Below are positions 42,064 through 54,775 of a stretch of 64,000 bases of DNA, one piece after another. The notes beneath the pieces are model-generated. The model saw only the letters and a list, made by a program, of their open reading frames with translations, had not been told where the DNA came from and ran no database searches. The position numbers and the translations under genes were made by a program. Source of the DNA: Naumovozyma dairenensis CBS 421 (Eukaryota > Ascomycota > Saccharomycetes > Saccharomycetales > Saccharomycetaceae); contig NC_016484.1 of NCBI RefSeq assembly GCF_000227115.2, forward strand, positions 620,001 to 684,000, written 5' to 3'. Numbering within the stretch: position 1 is the first letter of the stretch; each line of letters starts with the position of its first letter.

Positions 42064-42796
42064 ATGCTCAATACTTCCACTGCTCATGCCCAGAGGTCAT
42101 ACCCGGCCGACACCTTACCACATAAACTACCAAACATCAACCAAACCGGTTATTCTTCTCCTAAACCACAATGGAATCAAGACAAGTCTCATACTAGGTT
42201 CAACACACCTAAACGTCCACAATTCATCAACAATACCAAACCCCATCGTAATTTCAAACAATTCTCCAAGCGTCGTAATTACCAGCATTCCAACAGGAAT
42301 CAATCCAATCAACATAACACATGTTGTAGAGACCCTCAAAATAAATTAAAACAGAATTGCTCCAACGCTTTATCAAAGGCTCCAAAACCAGGTGCTCATG
42401 AGGTACAACATATTGCAGAACATGAACAAACACACTTCAGATCCCTCAGCGATTCCTTCACCTTCTGAAATAGTTCCTAACTTCCCTAGCTACCACAATA
42501 TAGGCTCCAGATCTTCTTCTACCAAATATAAGAATCATATCTTATTTGATAATGCGGCCCATGCACATATAACTAACCATCCAAAATTGCTTCATTCAAT
42601 CGTGTCATGTAATACCATAGTAACCGCTTTCAACAAACAACTTGTCCCGATCATTGCCAAAGGTATCTTCTCGTTGCAACTAGGCAACATCAAACTGGAT
42701 CTACCCACCTTCATCGCCAAGGACTCTATTTCCTTCGCTATGATAGTTTCTGAAATCCAACTGCGCTCATTAAATATTTTTATATCCAATATATAG
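42064..42796 (+). mobile_element. Ty1/copia-type retrotransposon relic (gag tail and start of pol)
   Basis: Two overlapping frames form a gag-pol pattern. Frame one, 42064-42468, encodes a basic, Asn/Gln/His/Arg-rich stretch (KPHRNFKQFSKRRNYQHSNR) like the nucleic-acid-binding end of Ty Gag. Frame two, shifted by +1 and open from 42392 to 42796, contains HILFDNAAHAHITNHPKLLH, resembling the aspartic protease start of Ty1-copia Pol (hydrophobic-D-S/T-G-A), though the DSG core reads DNA. The +1 relation is that of Ty1 gag and pol. No LTRs, integrase or reverse transcriptase follow; the fragment ends in a TAGTATTA repeat. Assignment rests on motif resemblance only. Confidence 0.6.
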
Positions 42797-43105
42797 TATA
42801 TAGTATTATAGTATTATAGTATTATAGTATAGACTACAACTGTCAATACGCGCCGTTGGCTTTCTCTCTTCAACAAACCTTTCTCACTATGGCGAGGATC
42901 TTAACCGTCTCCTATTGTTAGTTATTACCAGATCTTGGTCAAAAAAGATGATCAGACAAAAGAATAAATTAACAAAAATATATACAGATACTCACAGATT
43001 ACACAGTTATATCTGGTGTTTTTCAATCCATTTCAATCTTGTATCTAGTTCGTCCATTTTATTTTATTCATCTACCCACTTATTTCATTTAATCAGATAT
43101 TGCAA
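42797..43105. other. Repeat-edged spacer before INP52
   Basis: Starts with an imperfect TATAGTAT/TAGTATTA repeat (about 42797-42832), then AT-rich sequence that should contain the INP52 promoter. Confidence 0.5.
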
Positions 43106-46100
43106 ATGATTATACTCTTGTCTGTGGCTGACAATGAAAGGAAAATCTCATTAGTATCAAAATCATATGCTCTGGTATTCAAATCATTAAATATACCGTC
43201 TAAGAATGACAACAATAATAATAACAATAATAATGACGGAAATATCCCATATTGTTCCATAGAACTAGTCACGAAAGCATCCATATTAAATGATAGAAAC
43301 TATAAACGATTGCTCCGTCATACGATCCATGGGTTTATTGGATTAATTGAAATTAACAATTTCATCTTCATTGGTTTAATCACTGGAAGTTCCAAATTAG
43401 CACAACCAATCCCAAACGAAACTATTAATAAAATACTCTCTGTAGATTTCGTTTGTCTGAATGATTCTACTTGGGATTTCATGGAATTGGGTGCCTTGGA
43501 TTATTATGATCATTCATTATCATCTTCATCCTCTTCTTCACAGATTGATAAAGATATTGGTGATCCACAACAAAGGCATCCGTGTCATGATTTGAAAAAA
43601 CTGTTGTCAAATGGTTCCTTTTATTATAGTTCTAATTTCGATTTAACAACCACGCTGCAAAATAGATACCTTAACAATAAAACCAAAGGAGGCATTGGTG
43701 ATGAAGATAAAGATAATGATACAAATTCAAACATGAATGAAGCATTCATGTGGAATTCATTCATGATGAATGAAATCATGAATTATAAAAATCATCTAAA
43801 CGTAAACCATAAAAAAATACTAAACAATGAAGGATTCTTAACATCAGTAATTCGCGGATTCGCAAAGACTTTCATATCATACATTAACCATTTGAAAATT
43901 GCCCTAACAATCATTTCAAAACAAAGTTGGAAAAGAGCCGGTACAAGATTTAATTCCCGTGGTATAGATGATGACGGTAACGTATCCAATTTCGTAGAAA
44001 CAGAATTCATAATGTATTCTTCACAATATTGTTATTCATTTACTCAAATAAGAGGAAGTATCCCAATCTTTTGGGAACAAGACACTTCACTCATTAATAA
44101 TTCAAGGAAAATTCAAATTACAAGATCAGTGGATGCAACTCAACCTATTTTTGATAACCATTTCATACAATTGATCGAAAAATATGGTCCCGTACATATC
44201 ATTAATTTACTTTCAAAGACTAAATCAAATGAATTGAAATTATCTAAAGCTTATAAACATCATTTAATAAATTCAAATGAATTGCGTTTGGATGAAAATG
44301 TGTTTTTAACTGAATTTAATTTCCATAAGGAAACTGCACAAGACGGATTCTCAAGTGTTAAGAGAATACTGCCCCTAATTAATGAATCCATCTTGACCAA
44401 CGGTTATTTTTCATACGATGTCAAAGAAGATAGAATTATTTCAAAACAAGTAGGTGTTTTCAGAATAAATTGTTTGGATTGTCTAGATAGAACTAACTTA
44501 ATTGAACAAACGATCTCATTTGCTAATTTCAAAGTTTTCCTAACGGATTTCAAACTAATGAATAATAATAACAATATGAGGTTTATAGATGATCAAGATT
44601 TTGCAATTAAATTAAACACATTATGGGCAGATAACGGTGATCAAATCTCACAAATATATACAGGTACAAACGCATTAAAATCTTCATTTTCGAGAAAGGG
44701 GAAAATGTCATTAGCTGGTGCATTATCAGACGCAACAAAATCAGTTAGTAGAATGTACATTAATAATTTCAGTGATAAAAAGACACAACAAAATATAGAT
44801 TTGCTTCTTGGAAGATTACCTGATCAATATCCCGTCCAATTATTTAACCCAATGAATGAATTCATCAATTCGAAACTAATTTCCATGGCTGATAATTTCA
44901 CATCTTTTTCATCAGCTAATATATTGATTGGAACATTTAACGTCAATGGGATGTCTTCAAATAAATCTCTTGATATTTCAAATTGGTTATTCCCCATTGG
45001 TGATAAATTTAAACCTGATATGGTAGTATTGGGATTCCAAGAAGTTATTGAATTAACTGCAGGTTCAATATTAAATGCTGATTATACGAAAAGCTCATTT
45101 TGGGAAACAACTGTAAAGGATTGTTTGAATCAATACGTTGATGATGAAAATGAAAAATATATTTTGTTGAGAGTGGAACAAATGTCCTCTTTATTGATTT
45201 TATTTTTCGTGAAATCAGATAAGATTAATCAAATTAAAAAAGTCGAGGGGTCCACTAAGAAAACCGGGTTCCGTGGTATGACAGGGAATAAAGGTGCAGT
45301 TGCCATTAGATTTGAATACGGAAATACGTCATTCTGTTTCGTTAATGTTCATTTATCTGCTGGTGTTAATAATATTGAAGACCGTAGAAATGATTATTTT
45401 TCTATTATGAAAAACATAACTTTTGCAAACTCTAGGAAGATTTCAAATCATTCTTCAATATTTTGGTTAGGAGATTTGAATTATAGAATTACATTAAGCA
45501 ATGAACAAGTTCGAAAGGAATTGTACACTGAAAATGATGGATACATTGAAAGATTATTAGAATATGATCAACTAACTAAAGAAATTAATTCAAATGTCAT
45601 ATTTCAAGGATTTTCCGAACCAACTGTACAATTCAGACCAACTTACAAGTATGATTTTGGAACTAATAACTATGATTCTTCAGAAAAAGCAAGGACCCCA
45701 TCATGGACAGATAGAATCGTTTATAAGGGAGATAACTTGTCACCATTAGCTTATTCAGCATCTCAATTAATGATTAGTGATCATCGTCCAGTTTATGCTG
45801 CTTATAGAGCCAAAATTGAAATCGTTGATGAAGTTTCAAAAGCAAATATAACAGAAAAATTATACCTAGAGTATCAAAGAGACCATCCCGATGAAACAAT
45901 TGATTTTTCTGATACGGAGGAGGATTATGATAACGATGATGATGATGGTGATGACGATAGAGATTTAATTCATTTTGAACCAGGAAAATATATTAATCCT
46001 GTTGCAGTAGCACCAAAATTTGATGGTAATTTAACACTTCCAGTAGATATAGAGAAAACTATTGCGAAAACTCCACCGCCATTACTTCCAAAGAGAAAGA

Positions 46101-46831
46101 TACCTGCTCCACCTATTTCAAGAGATTCTTCATCACTTTCATTCAGATCTGTGCCACTAATTCCTTCAAGGACGCCGTCCAGTAGGGTAAATTCAATGAA
46201 TCCACCTATTCCTCCACCACCAAGAGTACAAGTCAAGAAAGATATAGACGTTAGTAAAAATATAGCTACGGTTGAAAATTCAAAAAAGGAATTCAAGGAA
46301 GAAAAAGAGGAGAATATTAAGCGCTCAATTGAAGAACAAACAGATACTTTAATCGTATCTAATAAGAAATCTATAGAGCCATCAAAATTATCTTTTGAAT
46401 CAGTGTCAATACAGCGGCCTCCTGTTCCGAGGAAACCAAAAATTTTCACATCGATTACAGATACACTGTTGGTTGAGAACGATCGAAAATCTAGTAATAG
46501 TGTTGGATCCAAAGAAACCCTACCACCTGCCACCGACGATTTAAAAACGACAAATTCTATTAACAGTAGTTTCAAAGATACAATCGAATTACTTTCTGAG
46601 GATGATGATGATGATGATTCCTCTTCTTCCATTAAGAAATCATTTAGCCCAATTGAAATGACCAATGTCACGAGTATCACGAGTACTAATAACCAAGATA
46701 AGTTAAAACAGTCAGGAAACTCTAATATACAAAAGAAAAAGAAGAAACCTCCTGCGGTCCCAGTAGAGAAAGAATCATTAGAAAATTTACCCATACATAA
46801 ATGGAAACCTTTATCCCCCAAACAAAAATAG
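43106..46831 (+). CDS. INP52: Synaptojanin-like polyphosphoinositide phosphatase
   Basis: The first ATG at 43106 gives 1241 residues. Synaptojanin-type enzymes strip phosphates from PI(4,5)P2 and other phosphoinositides at the plasma membrane and in endocytosis. The N-terminal Sac domain has an intact CX5R motif, CLDCLDR at residues 456-462 in RINCLDCLDRTN, so it should be active. The inositol 5-phosphatase domain starts at about residue 608 (GTFNVNG) and keeps FWLGDLNYRI, SWTDRI and SDHRPVYAAYR. The tail is acidic, then Pro-rich (PPIPPPPRVQ and PRKPK motifs), suited to SH3 binding. INP52 (XIV) and INP53 (XV) are duplicates; order relative to YNL108C suggests INP52, but INP53 is possible. Confidence 0.92.
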   Translation: MIILLSVADNERKISLVSKSYALVFKSLNIPSKNDNNNNNNNNDGNIPYCSIELVTKASILNDRNYKRLLRHTIHGFIGLIEINNFIFIGLITGSSKLAQPIPNETINKILSVDFVCLNDSTWDFMELGALDYYDHSLSSSSSSSQIDKDIGDPQQRHPCHDLKKLLSNGSFYYSSNFDLTTTLQNRYLNNKTKGGIGDEDKDNDTNSNMNEAFMWNSFMMNEIMNYKNHLNVNHKKILNNEGFLTSVIRGFAKTFISYINHLKIALTIISKQSWKRAGTRFNSRGIDDDGNVSNFVETEFIMYSSQYCYSFTQIRGSIPIFWEQDTSLINNSRKIQITRSVDATQPIFDNHFIQLIEKYGPVHIINLLSKTKSNELKLSKAYKHHLINSNELRLDENVFLTEFNFHKETAQDGFSSVKRILPLINESILTNGYFSYDVKEDRIISKQVGVFRINCLDCLDRTNLIEQTISFANFKVFLTDFKLMNNNNNMRFIDDQDFAIKLNTLWADNGDQISQIYTGTNALKSSFSRKGKMSLAGALSDATKSVSRMYINNFSDKKTQQNIDLLLGRLPDQYPVQLFNPMNEFINSKLISMADNFTSFSSANILIGTFNVNGMSSNKSLDISNWLFPIGDKFKPDMVVLGFQEVIELTAGSILNADYTKSSFWETTVKDCLNQYVDDENEKYILLRVEQMSSLLILFFVKSDKINQIKKVEGSTKKTGFRGMTGNKGAVAIRFEYGNTSFCFVNVHLSAGVNNIEDRRNDYFSIMKNITFANSRKISNHSSIFWLGDLNYRITLSNEQVRKELYTENDGYIERLLEYDQLTKEINSNVIFQGFSEPTVQFRPTYKYDFGTNNYDSSEKARTPSWTDRIVYKGDNLSPLAYSASQLMISDHRPVYAAYRAKIEIVDEVSKANITEKLYLEYQRDHPDETIDFSDTEEDYDNDDDDGDDDRDLIHFEPGKYINPVAVAPKFDGNLTLPVDIEKTIAKTPPPLLPKRKIPAPPISRDSSSLSFRSVPLIPSRTPSSRVNSMNPPIPPPPRVQVKKDIDVSKNIATVENSKKEFKEEKEENIKRSIEEQTDTLIVSNKKSIEPSKLSFESVSIQRPPVPRKPKIFTSITDTLLVENDRKSSNSVGSKETLPPATDDLKTTNSINSSFKDTIELLSEDDDDDDSSSSIKKSFSPIEMTNVTSITSTNNQDKLKQSGNSNIQKKKKKPPAVPVEKESLENLPIHKWKPLSPKQK

Positions 46832-47288
46832 CATGGATAGAAAAGAACCCACATTTTTGTTTTATAGAGAGACTCATTACATACGCATTATATAGAAATA
46901 GAGATAGAATAATTTTTCGTAAATGAAAACGTCAACAATTGCATCATATCATTTGGCATTAATTTGAATATACAGGCCTCGTGCGTTCATTCTAAAACGT
47001 TCATCAATTGGAATGTCTTCCTTCCGGAAGCCGAGTTGTTTTCAATTTTTCCTGAAGACTTATGTTTACCTTTTCTTGACACTTTTTGACACATTTATTT
47101 TTTCATCACGTAACCTTAACCCCTTCAAAATATGTTTCTTCAGAATAAATGCGTAAGTAGAGGGAGGGAGAAGAGTATATATATAGAGAGAGCTCAAATT
47201 TTTACAATAAGTAAGAAAATGTCTTTCAATACCATGATAATATACCACTACTACCAGAACAATTTCAAACAGTATCCTATACACGAAC
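46832..47288. other. Intergenic: INP52 3' end and YNL108C-like promoter
   Basis: A 457-bp spacer. YAF9, next to this position in S. cerevisiae, is absent. No other element is recognised. Confidence 0.5.
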
Positions 47289-48128
47289 ATGGCAATCAAA
47301 GTAATTTATGTCGCAAGGCACGGTTATAGATCAAATTGGGTACTAAAAGGTCCCTATCCAGACCCTCCAACAGGGATTGAAAATGACGTACCCTTGGCCC
47401 AACATGGTCTCGATCAAGCCAAGGAACTAGGTGAATATATGAAGACGAAGATTGATCCATCATTAAAGCCACAATTGATCATATCATCACCATTTTATCG
47501 TTGTTTACAAACAGCTCAGCCAACCAAAATGGCTTTGGATTTACCATTGTGTGTTGATCGTGGTCTTGGTGAATGGTTTAGAGTGGAAAGAGCCACTATC
47601 CCGTACCCTGCTGATGTGGGAACTTTAAAGGAATTATTTCCTGGATTGATCAGTGATGACACTGATGCTGATGATGGTTGGGAAAATTGTAGCATGCCAA
47701 GCCGTCATGGTGAAACTGAAGAAGATATTTTTAACAGATGTAAAGAATTCTTGTCTAATTTTTTTATGGAAGCAGAAAAAAAGTTCCCAGATGTGGAGAG
47801 AGTTATGTTTTTCACTCATGCTGCTACAAAGGCTGCATTGGGGATGAACCTATTAGGGTTTTCCAGTGTTAGAGATACATTAGATGATTCTGGTAAGATC
47901 CTTAACAATCCGAGTTGTTCCTTGGATAAGTATGAAGCAACTGGAGCTGGGTGGAAGATTACCATGAATGGTAATACTTCATATTTGAGTAAAGGCGCTG
48001 AAATGAATTGGAGTTTCCAGAAGGGATTCAGAGAAGCTTCTGATGAAGATATCAAAATCAGGTTAGCAGCAGATGCAGCTATTGCAGCAGAAAAGGGTGC
48101 AAAGGTAGCTGCAACAATGGCCGATTAA
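47289..48128 (+). CDS. Histidine-phosphatase-fold protein (YNL108C/TFC7 family)
   Basis: A 279-residue protein of the phosphoglycerate-mutase-like fold, close to S. cerevisiae Ynl108c (270 residues). Its WGD duplicate TFC7 encodes the 55-kDa TFIIIC subunit and is longer (435), so length favours the YNL108C side. Catalytic signs are intact: YVARHGYRSNW near residue 6-16 (RHG), SPFYRCLQTAQP, and the second histidine in MFFTHAATKAALGMNLLGF. NPSCSLDKYEATGAGW and MNGNTSYLSKGAEMNW are family-typical. The C-terminus is Ala/Lys-rich. Substrate is unknown. Confidence 0.88.
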   Translation: MAIKVIYVARHGYRSNWVLKGPYPDPPTGIENDVPLAQHGLDQAKELGEYMKTKIDPSLKPQLIISSPFYRCLQTAQPTKMALDLPLCVDRGLGEWFRVERATIPYPADVGTLKELFPGLISDDTDADDGWENCSMPSRHGETEEDIFNRCKEFLSNFFMEAEKKFPDVERVMFFTHAATKAALGMNLLGFSSVRDTLDDSGKILNNPSCSLDKYEATGAGWKITMNGNTSYLSKGAEMNWSFQKGFREASDEDIKIRLAADAAIAAEKGAKVAATMAD

Positions 48129-48515
48129 TGGTGATAGCAACTATGCATTTTTGGGTATATGTCTCATACCAACAAATAAAAGATTAAGAATATACATCTA
48201 GGAATATTTTTCTTATATATATATATATATATATGGGTGTATTATTTTCTGACATTTCTCAGTCTCCGATACGACTGTGACGCCTTTTTTTGACGTGAAA
48301 AATGATCTTTAAAAATTTTCCGCGTAGAAAAAATTTCAGAAGAAAAATGGAAACTCAACTCATCTCATCGCAAAACCATAGTGACAATAATTGATAATAA
48401 AGTTCAATGCTATGTATGATATTATCAAAGGGATCGGTTCGATATAGAATTCATTGGTAGAAATCCAAAGTTGTATCAATATTCTCAGTGGCATAATTAT
48501 ACAACAATAAACGTA
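48129..48515. other. Intergenic: YNL108C-like 3' end and NOP15 promoter
   Basis: A 387-bp region with a TA tract at about 48216-48234 and the RRPE and PAC motifs listed separately. Confidence 0.65.
48311..48371. promoter_or_regulatory. RRPE and PAC motifs of NOP15
   Basis: AAAAATTTT (RRPE core) at 48311-48319 and CTCATCTCATCGC, the complement of the PAC motif GCGATGAGATGAG, at 48359-48371, about 145-205 bp before the NOP15 ATG. This pair is the mark of ribosome biogenesis genes. Confidence 0.88.
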
Positions 48516-49196
48516 ATGGTTAAATCAGTGATAAAGAAAGGAAAATCTATCAAAGATACATCATCTCCAAAGGAAGAAAATATTCAAGAACAACAACAAG
48601 AAGAAAATATCCACGTTGTATCTTCATCTGATGAAAGAGAAGATGAAGAAGCGAACAAAGATATTGATGACGAAATTGACGGTCTATCCGATGCACAAAG
48701 TGATAGCGAGACCACGAAACATAAGATAAAGAAGTTAGATCCAAAAAAGAAGGAACAAGATAATAATAGTAATAAGAAGAAGAATGCACTTGCTGATTAT
48801 TCTAGTATCATATATGTGAGTAGATTACCACATGGGTTCCATGAAAAGGAATTGAGTAAATATTTCTCCCAATTCGGTAATTTGAAAGAAGTTAGATTGG
48901 CCAGAAATAAAAAGACTGGGAACTCGAGACATTATGGGTTCATTGAATTCACAAGTAAAGATGATGCAAAGGTTGCGGAAGATACCATGAATAATTATCT
49001 ATTGATGGGCCATCTATTACAAGTACGTCTTTTACCGAAGGGTACCAAGATTGAAAAATTATACCAATATAAGAAGAGAGCATTCAATGATATGAAGGTG
49101 AAAAAGAGCTCTGAGCAGCTAAAGGAAAAGGCCAAGAAGAAGCATGAAGAAAGAGTAGCCAAATTAGTTGAAAGCGGCATTGAATTCAAATGGTAA
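48516..49196 (+). CDS. NOP15: Nop15, RRM protein of 60S ribosome assembly
   Basis: The start at the first ATG (48516; the frame is open from 48471) gives 226 residues (S. cerevisiae Nop15: 220). Nop15 binds pre-rRNA near ITS2 in nucleolar pre-60S particles and also affects cytokinesis. An acidic, Lys/Glu-rich N-terminus is followed by one RRM at about residues 100-178 with RNP2 IIYVSRLP and RNP1 RHYGFIEF; KKTGNSRHYGFIEF and YLLMGHLLQVRLLPKG are nearly unchanged from S. cerevisiae. It ends ESGIEFKW, where yeast has KSGIEFKW. PAC and RRPE motifs upstream support co-regulation with ribosome biogenesis genes. Confidence 0.97.
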   Translation: MVKSVIKKGKSIKDTSSPKEENIQEQQQEENIHVVSSSDEREDEEANKDIDDEIDGLSDAQSDSETTKHKIKKLDPKKKEQDNNSNKKKNALADYSSIIYVSRLPHGFHEKELSKYFSQFGNLKEVRLARNKKTGNSRHYGFIEFTSKDDAKVAEDTMNNYLLMGHLLQVRLLPKGTKIEKLYQYKKRAFNDMKVKKSSEQLKEKAKKKHEERVAKLVESGIEFKW

Positions 49197-49820
49197 ATCC
49201 TTATCGGAACTATAGAATAGCTATATATATATATATATAGACTATACTGAAAAATATTATAAAATGTAAATTACTGCTATAAACGAATTGAACCCTGAAG
49301 AATAAAAACCAGGTCTTATTTGGAAATGAAAGGTATGTACCCTAAAGTGTGGCCTAACTTTTGTAGCTCGGACTTGTCGGTTGATAAAGCAGAAATGATC
49401 CGTTAAATACCAACGGATAAAGGATAACAATACGCCCCTCTTAGAAACAATAGAGACCGATGTTTCAGAAGTATCTGTTGTTCATTCGGGAGTTACTTTC
49501 CTTCACCACTCAGAAGAACCCTAATGCATGTTTTTGTCGGTCCATGTAAAAAATAATTTCAGAATTAATGATAATAATCCGATATGACATAAAAACAGTA
49601 AGCGAACGTAAACGAAATTTAACGACAGCTTTCTTGCGCTTGTGTTACGTGAAACTTTCCGTCCCTCGAGCCATTTATATATATATATATATAAGTAGTT
49701 TTCGCAACTTCATTCATTGTCTGTCTCGAGTTCCGTTCTCTTTACCTCTCCAATTATTAACACAGTCGAGCACCTCTATAGCGAAACAGCAACAACAACA
49801 CAGTAATACCTGGAAAAAAC
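49197..49820. other. Intergenic: NOP15 3' end and CYB5 promoter
   Basis: A 624-bp region with TA tracts at about 49221-49240 and 49677-49693. No other element is identified. Confidence 0.5.
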
Positions 49821-50186
49821 ATGTCTCAAATTTACACTTACGAAGAAATTGCTAAACATAACTCCCCAGATGACACTTGGATTGTCATTGAAGGTAAAGT
49901 CTATGACGTGTCCAAATTCTTAGATGAACATCCAGGTGGTGAAGAGATTATCTTCGAATTAGCCGGTACAGATGCTACTGAAAATTTCGAAGATATTGGT
50001 CATTCCGATGATGCTTTGAAAATACTAAAGAAAATGTACATCGGTGATCTAGATAAAGCTAGTAAACCTGTTAAAGTGGTGCCTAAAGTGGAAGTTACAA
50101 GGAAATCAGATGAAAATGGTGGTCTACTTGTTTGTATGATCGGTGGCATTTGTCTGGCGATCGCTTACTACTATTTGAACGATTAA
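49821..50186 (+). CDS. CYB5: Cytochrome b5
   Basis: A 121-residue tail-anchored ER haemoprotein (S. cerevisiae Cyb5: 120) that passes electrons to sterol and fatty-acid modifying enzymes. The haem domain is complete: MSQIYTYEEIAKHN, VYDVSKFLDEHPGGEEII with ligand His37, and EDIGHSDDALK with ligand His61. A single membrane anchor near residues 98-117 (LLVCMIGGICLAIAYYYL) ends in ND. Highly used codons near the start suggest good expression. It lies between NOP15 and DBP2, as on chromosome XIV. Confidence 0.98.
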   Translation: MSQIYTYEEIAKHNSPDDTWIVIEGKVYDVSKFLDEHPGGEEIIFELAGTDATENFEDIGHSDDALKILKKMYIGDLDKASKPVKVVPKVEVTRKSDENGGLLVCMIGGICLAIAYYYLND

Positions 50187-50653
50187 ACTTAGTAGCTTAG
50201 AGAATAAGAATTATTACGCACTATTTCACTCAACCTTCTACTTCATATTTATAAACATATTATCATTATTATTTTTACCTTTTGGTTATGTACCATATTT
50301 ACTCAATCTAATTTATTCGGCTACCAAATAAGCCAAGCATTTATAATACTGTTCCTGTAACTTTATATATCAATTTAATATAATTGTCTTTGAATCTGTC
50401 AATGTATATATAGGGCAACACGGAACGTTCCATTTTGCATAATGATCAAAGAAATGTGTATAGAAAATTAAAGCGAATATTTTTTCTTAAAGGGATGGGA
50501 AAAATATACTTATATAAATATAAGTAAGTATAATATACAGGTCAAAAATTCTTACGGTTTATGGTTTATCAAAATCTATCTAGCAGGGTTTGGAATAGGC
50601 TAATTTACAAATTAATACGATGGAGAATGGATGCAAAAGTGGTACTTAATTGA
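50187..50653. other. Convergent 3' region CYB5/DBP2
   Basis: A 467-bp AT-rich spacer between two gene ends. No gene is seen. Confidence 0.5.
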
Positions 50654-53842
<3,189 letters not shown>

Positions 53843-54292
53843 TTACATATCTCTTATCTTTTGAGTGAATTTTTCTTCTACTACATCACATAGATCCATT
53901 AAATCTTGTAAACCTTTGTGTAATGCTTCCACTGCTGTAATTTCACCATAAGTTTGAATTCTAATATTTAAAAATTCTTCCGATGGATGAGGTATAGAAT
54001 ACCCACAAAATTCCACTTGAGGGTTTTTCATTATAATATAACGAAGGGCATTACCTAGGGTATGATCTTCTTGTAGTATTTGGAAAGATGCAGAACATCC
54101 ATCTTCGGATGCACCTTGTTGTAATATTTTAATTTTTTCTCTATCAGGTTCATCTTCCTCTTCTTCTTCTTCTTCTTGTGATTGGGATTCGTTGGCTAGC
54201 ATATCAACGTCCTTTGGTTCGACATCTTCAGTTGTTGCTGTTGTTGTTGGATTAGCTGTCGTAGTGGGTTCTTTTATACTTTCCGTAGACAT
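53843..54292 (-). CDS. RPC19: Rpc19 (AC19), shared subunit of RNA polymerases I and III
   Basis: A 149-residue protein (S. cerevisiae Rpc19: 142) of the Rpb11/alpha-like family, pairing with Rpc40 in the core of Pol I and Pol III. A variable acidic N-terminus (Glu runs around residues 39-48) leads to the conserved part: SFQILQEDHTLGNALRYIIM, NPQVEFCGYSIPHPSE and LNIRIQTYGEITAVEALHKG, followed by a helical C-terminus, LQDLMDLCDVVEEKF. Place between DBP2 and the YNL115C-like gene is the chromosome XIV order. Confidence 0.96.
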   Translation of the reverse strand: MSTESIKEPTTTANPTTTATTEDVEPKDVDMLANESQSQEEEEEEEDEPDREKIKILQQGASEDGCSASFQILQEDHTLGNALRYIIMKNPQVEFCGYSIPHPSEEFLNIRIQTYGEITAVEALHKGLQDLMDLCDVVEEKFTQKIRDM

Positions 54293-54775
54293 CTTTATGT
54301 GGTTTACAATAATTTTATGTTGTTATCGAAAATTGTAGGCTATTCCCAGATATCACCACCTATTCGCTGCCGTAAAATTGAAGAATACCTCACTATCATA
54401 TCATACCATATCTTATCATATCTTATTGTATCTTATTGTATTGTATAAGATCTTGTTCAATTTTTTGGTATTTTCCAAAAAAAAAAAAAAATTTTACAGA
54501 AATAAAGGTTACCCGGAGATTAGAAAGCTTTCTGGCGGCGCTACCATTAACATTTTTAAAGGGAGATGAGGGGGAAACAAAGGAAGGAACAAGAATAATA
54601 AGGATAGTAAATAAATAAATCATTGTTGTTATATGATGAAAAGAAGACAGTTAAATATAGATAAAGTGGTTAAAGTCCCCCAGATTTTGATACTTTGTCA
54701 CCACTGTTATCTTTTTTGCATTCTGGAATTCTCAAAAAAAATAAGGCATACATCTGAAGCTATCATTACAGAAAA
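54293..54775. other. Divergent promoter RPC19/YNL115C-like
   Basis: A 483-bp region with a TATCTTAT-type repeat (about 54408-54440) and an A14 run near 54478-54491. No clean PAC motif is seen before RPC19. Confidence 0.5.

Noticed and set aside
46973..46995. Second MITE end at ACAGGCCTCGTGCG
   Set aside because: Only the first eight bases resemble the terminal repeat, and no inverted partner is found nearby.
48550..48789. Tyr/Ser-rich minus-strand frame inside NOP15
   Set aside because: Shadow of the Lys/Glu/Asp-rich coding strand. The same applies to the many long antisense frames in NST1, MET4, INP52 and APP1.
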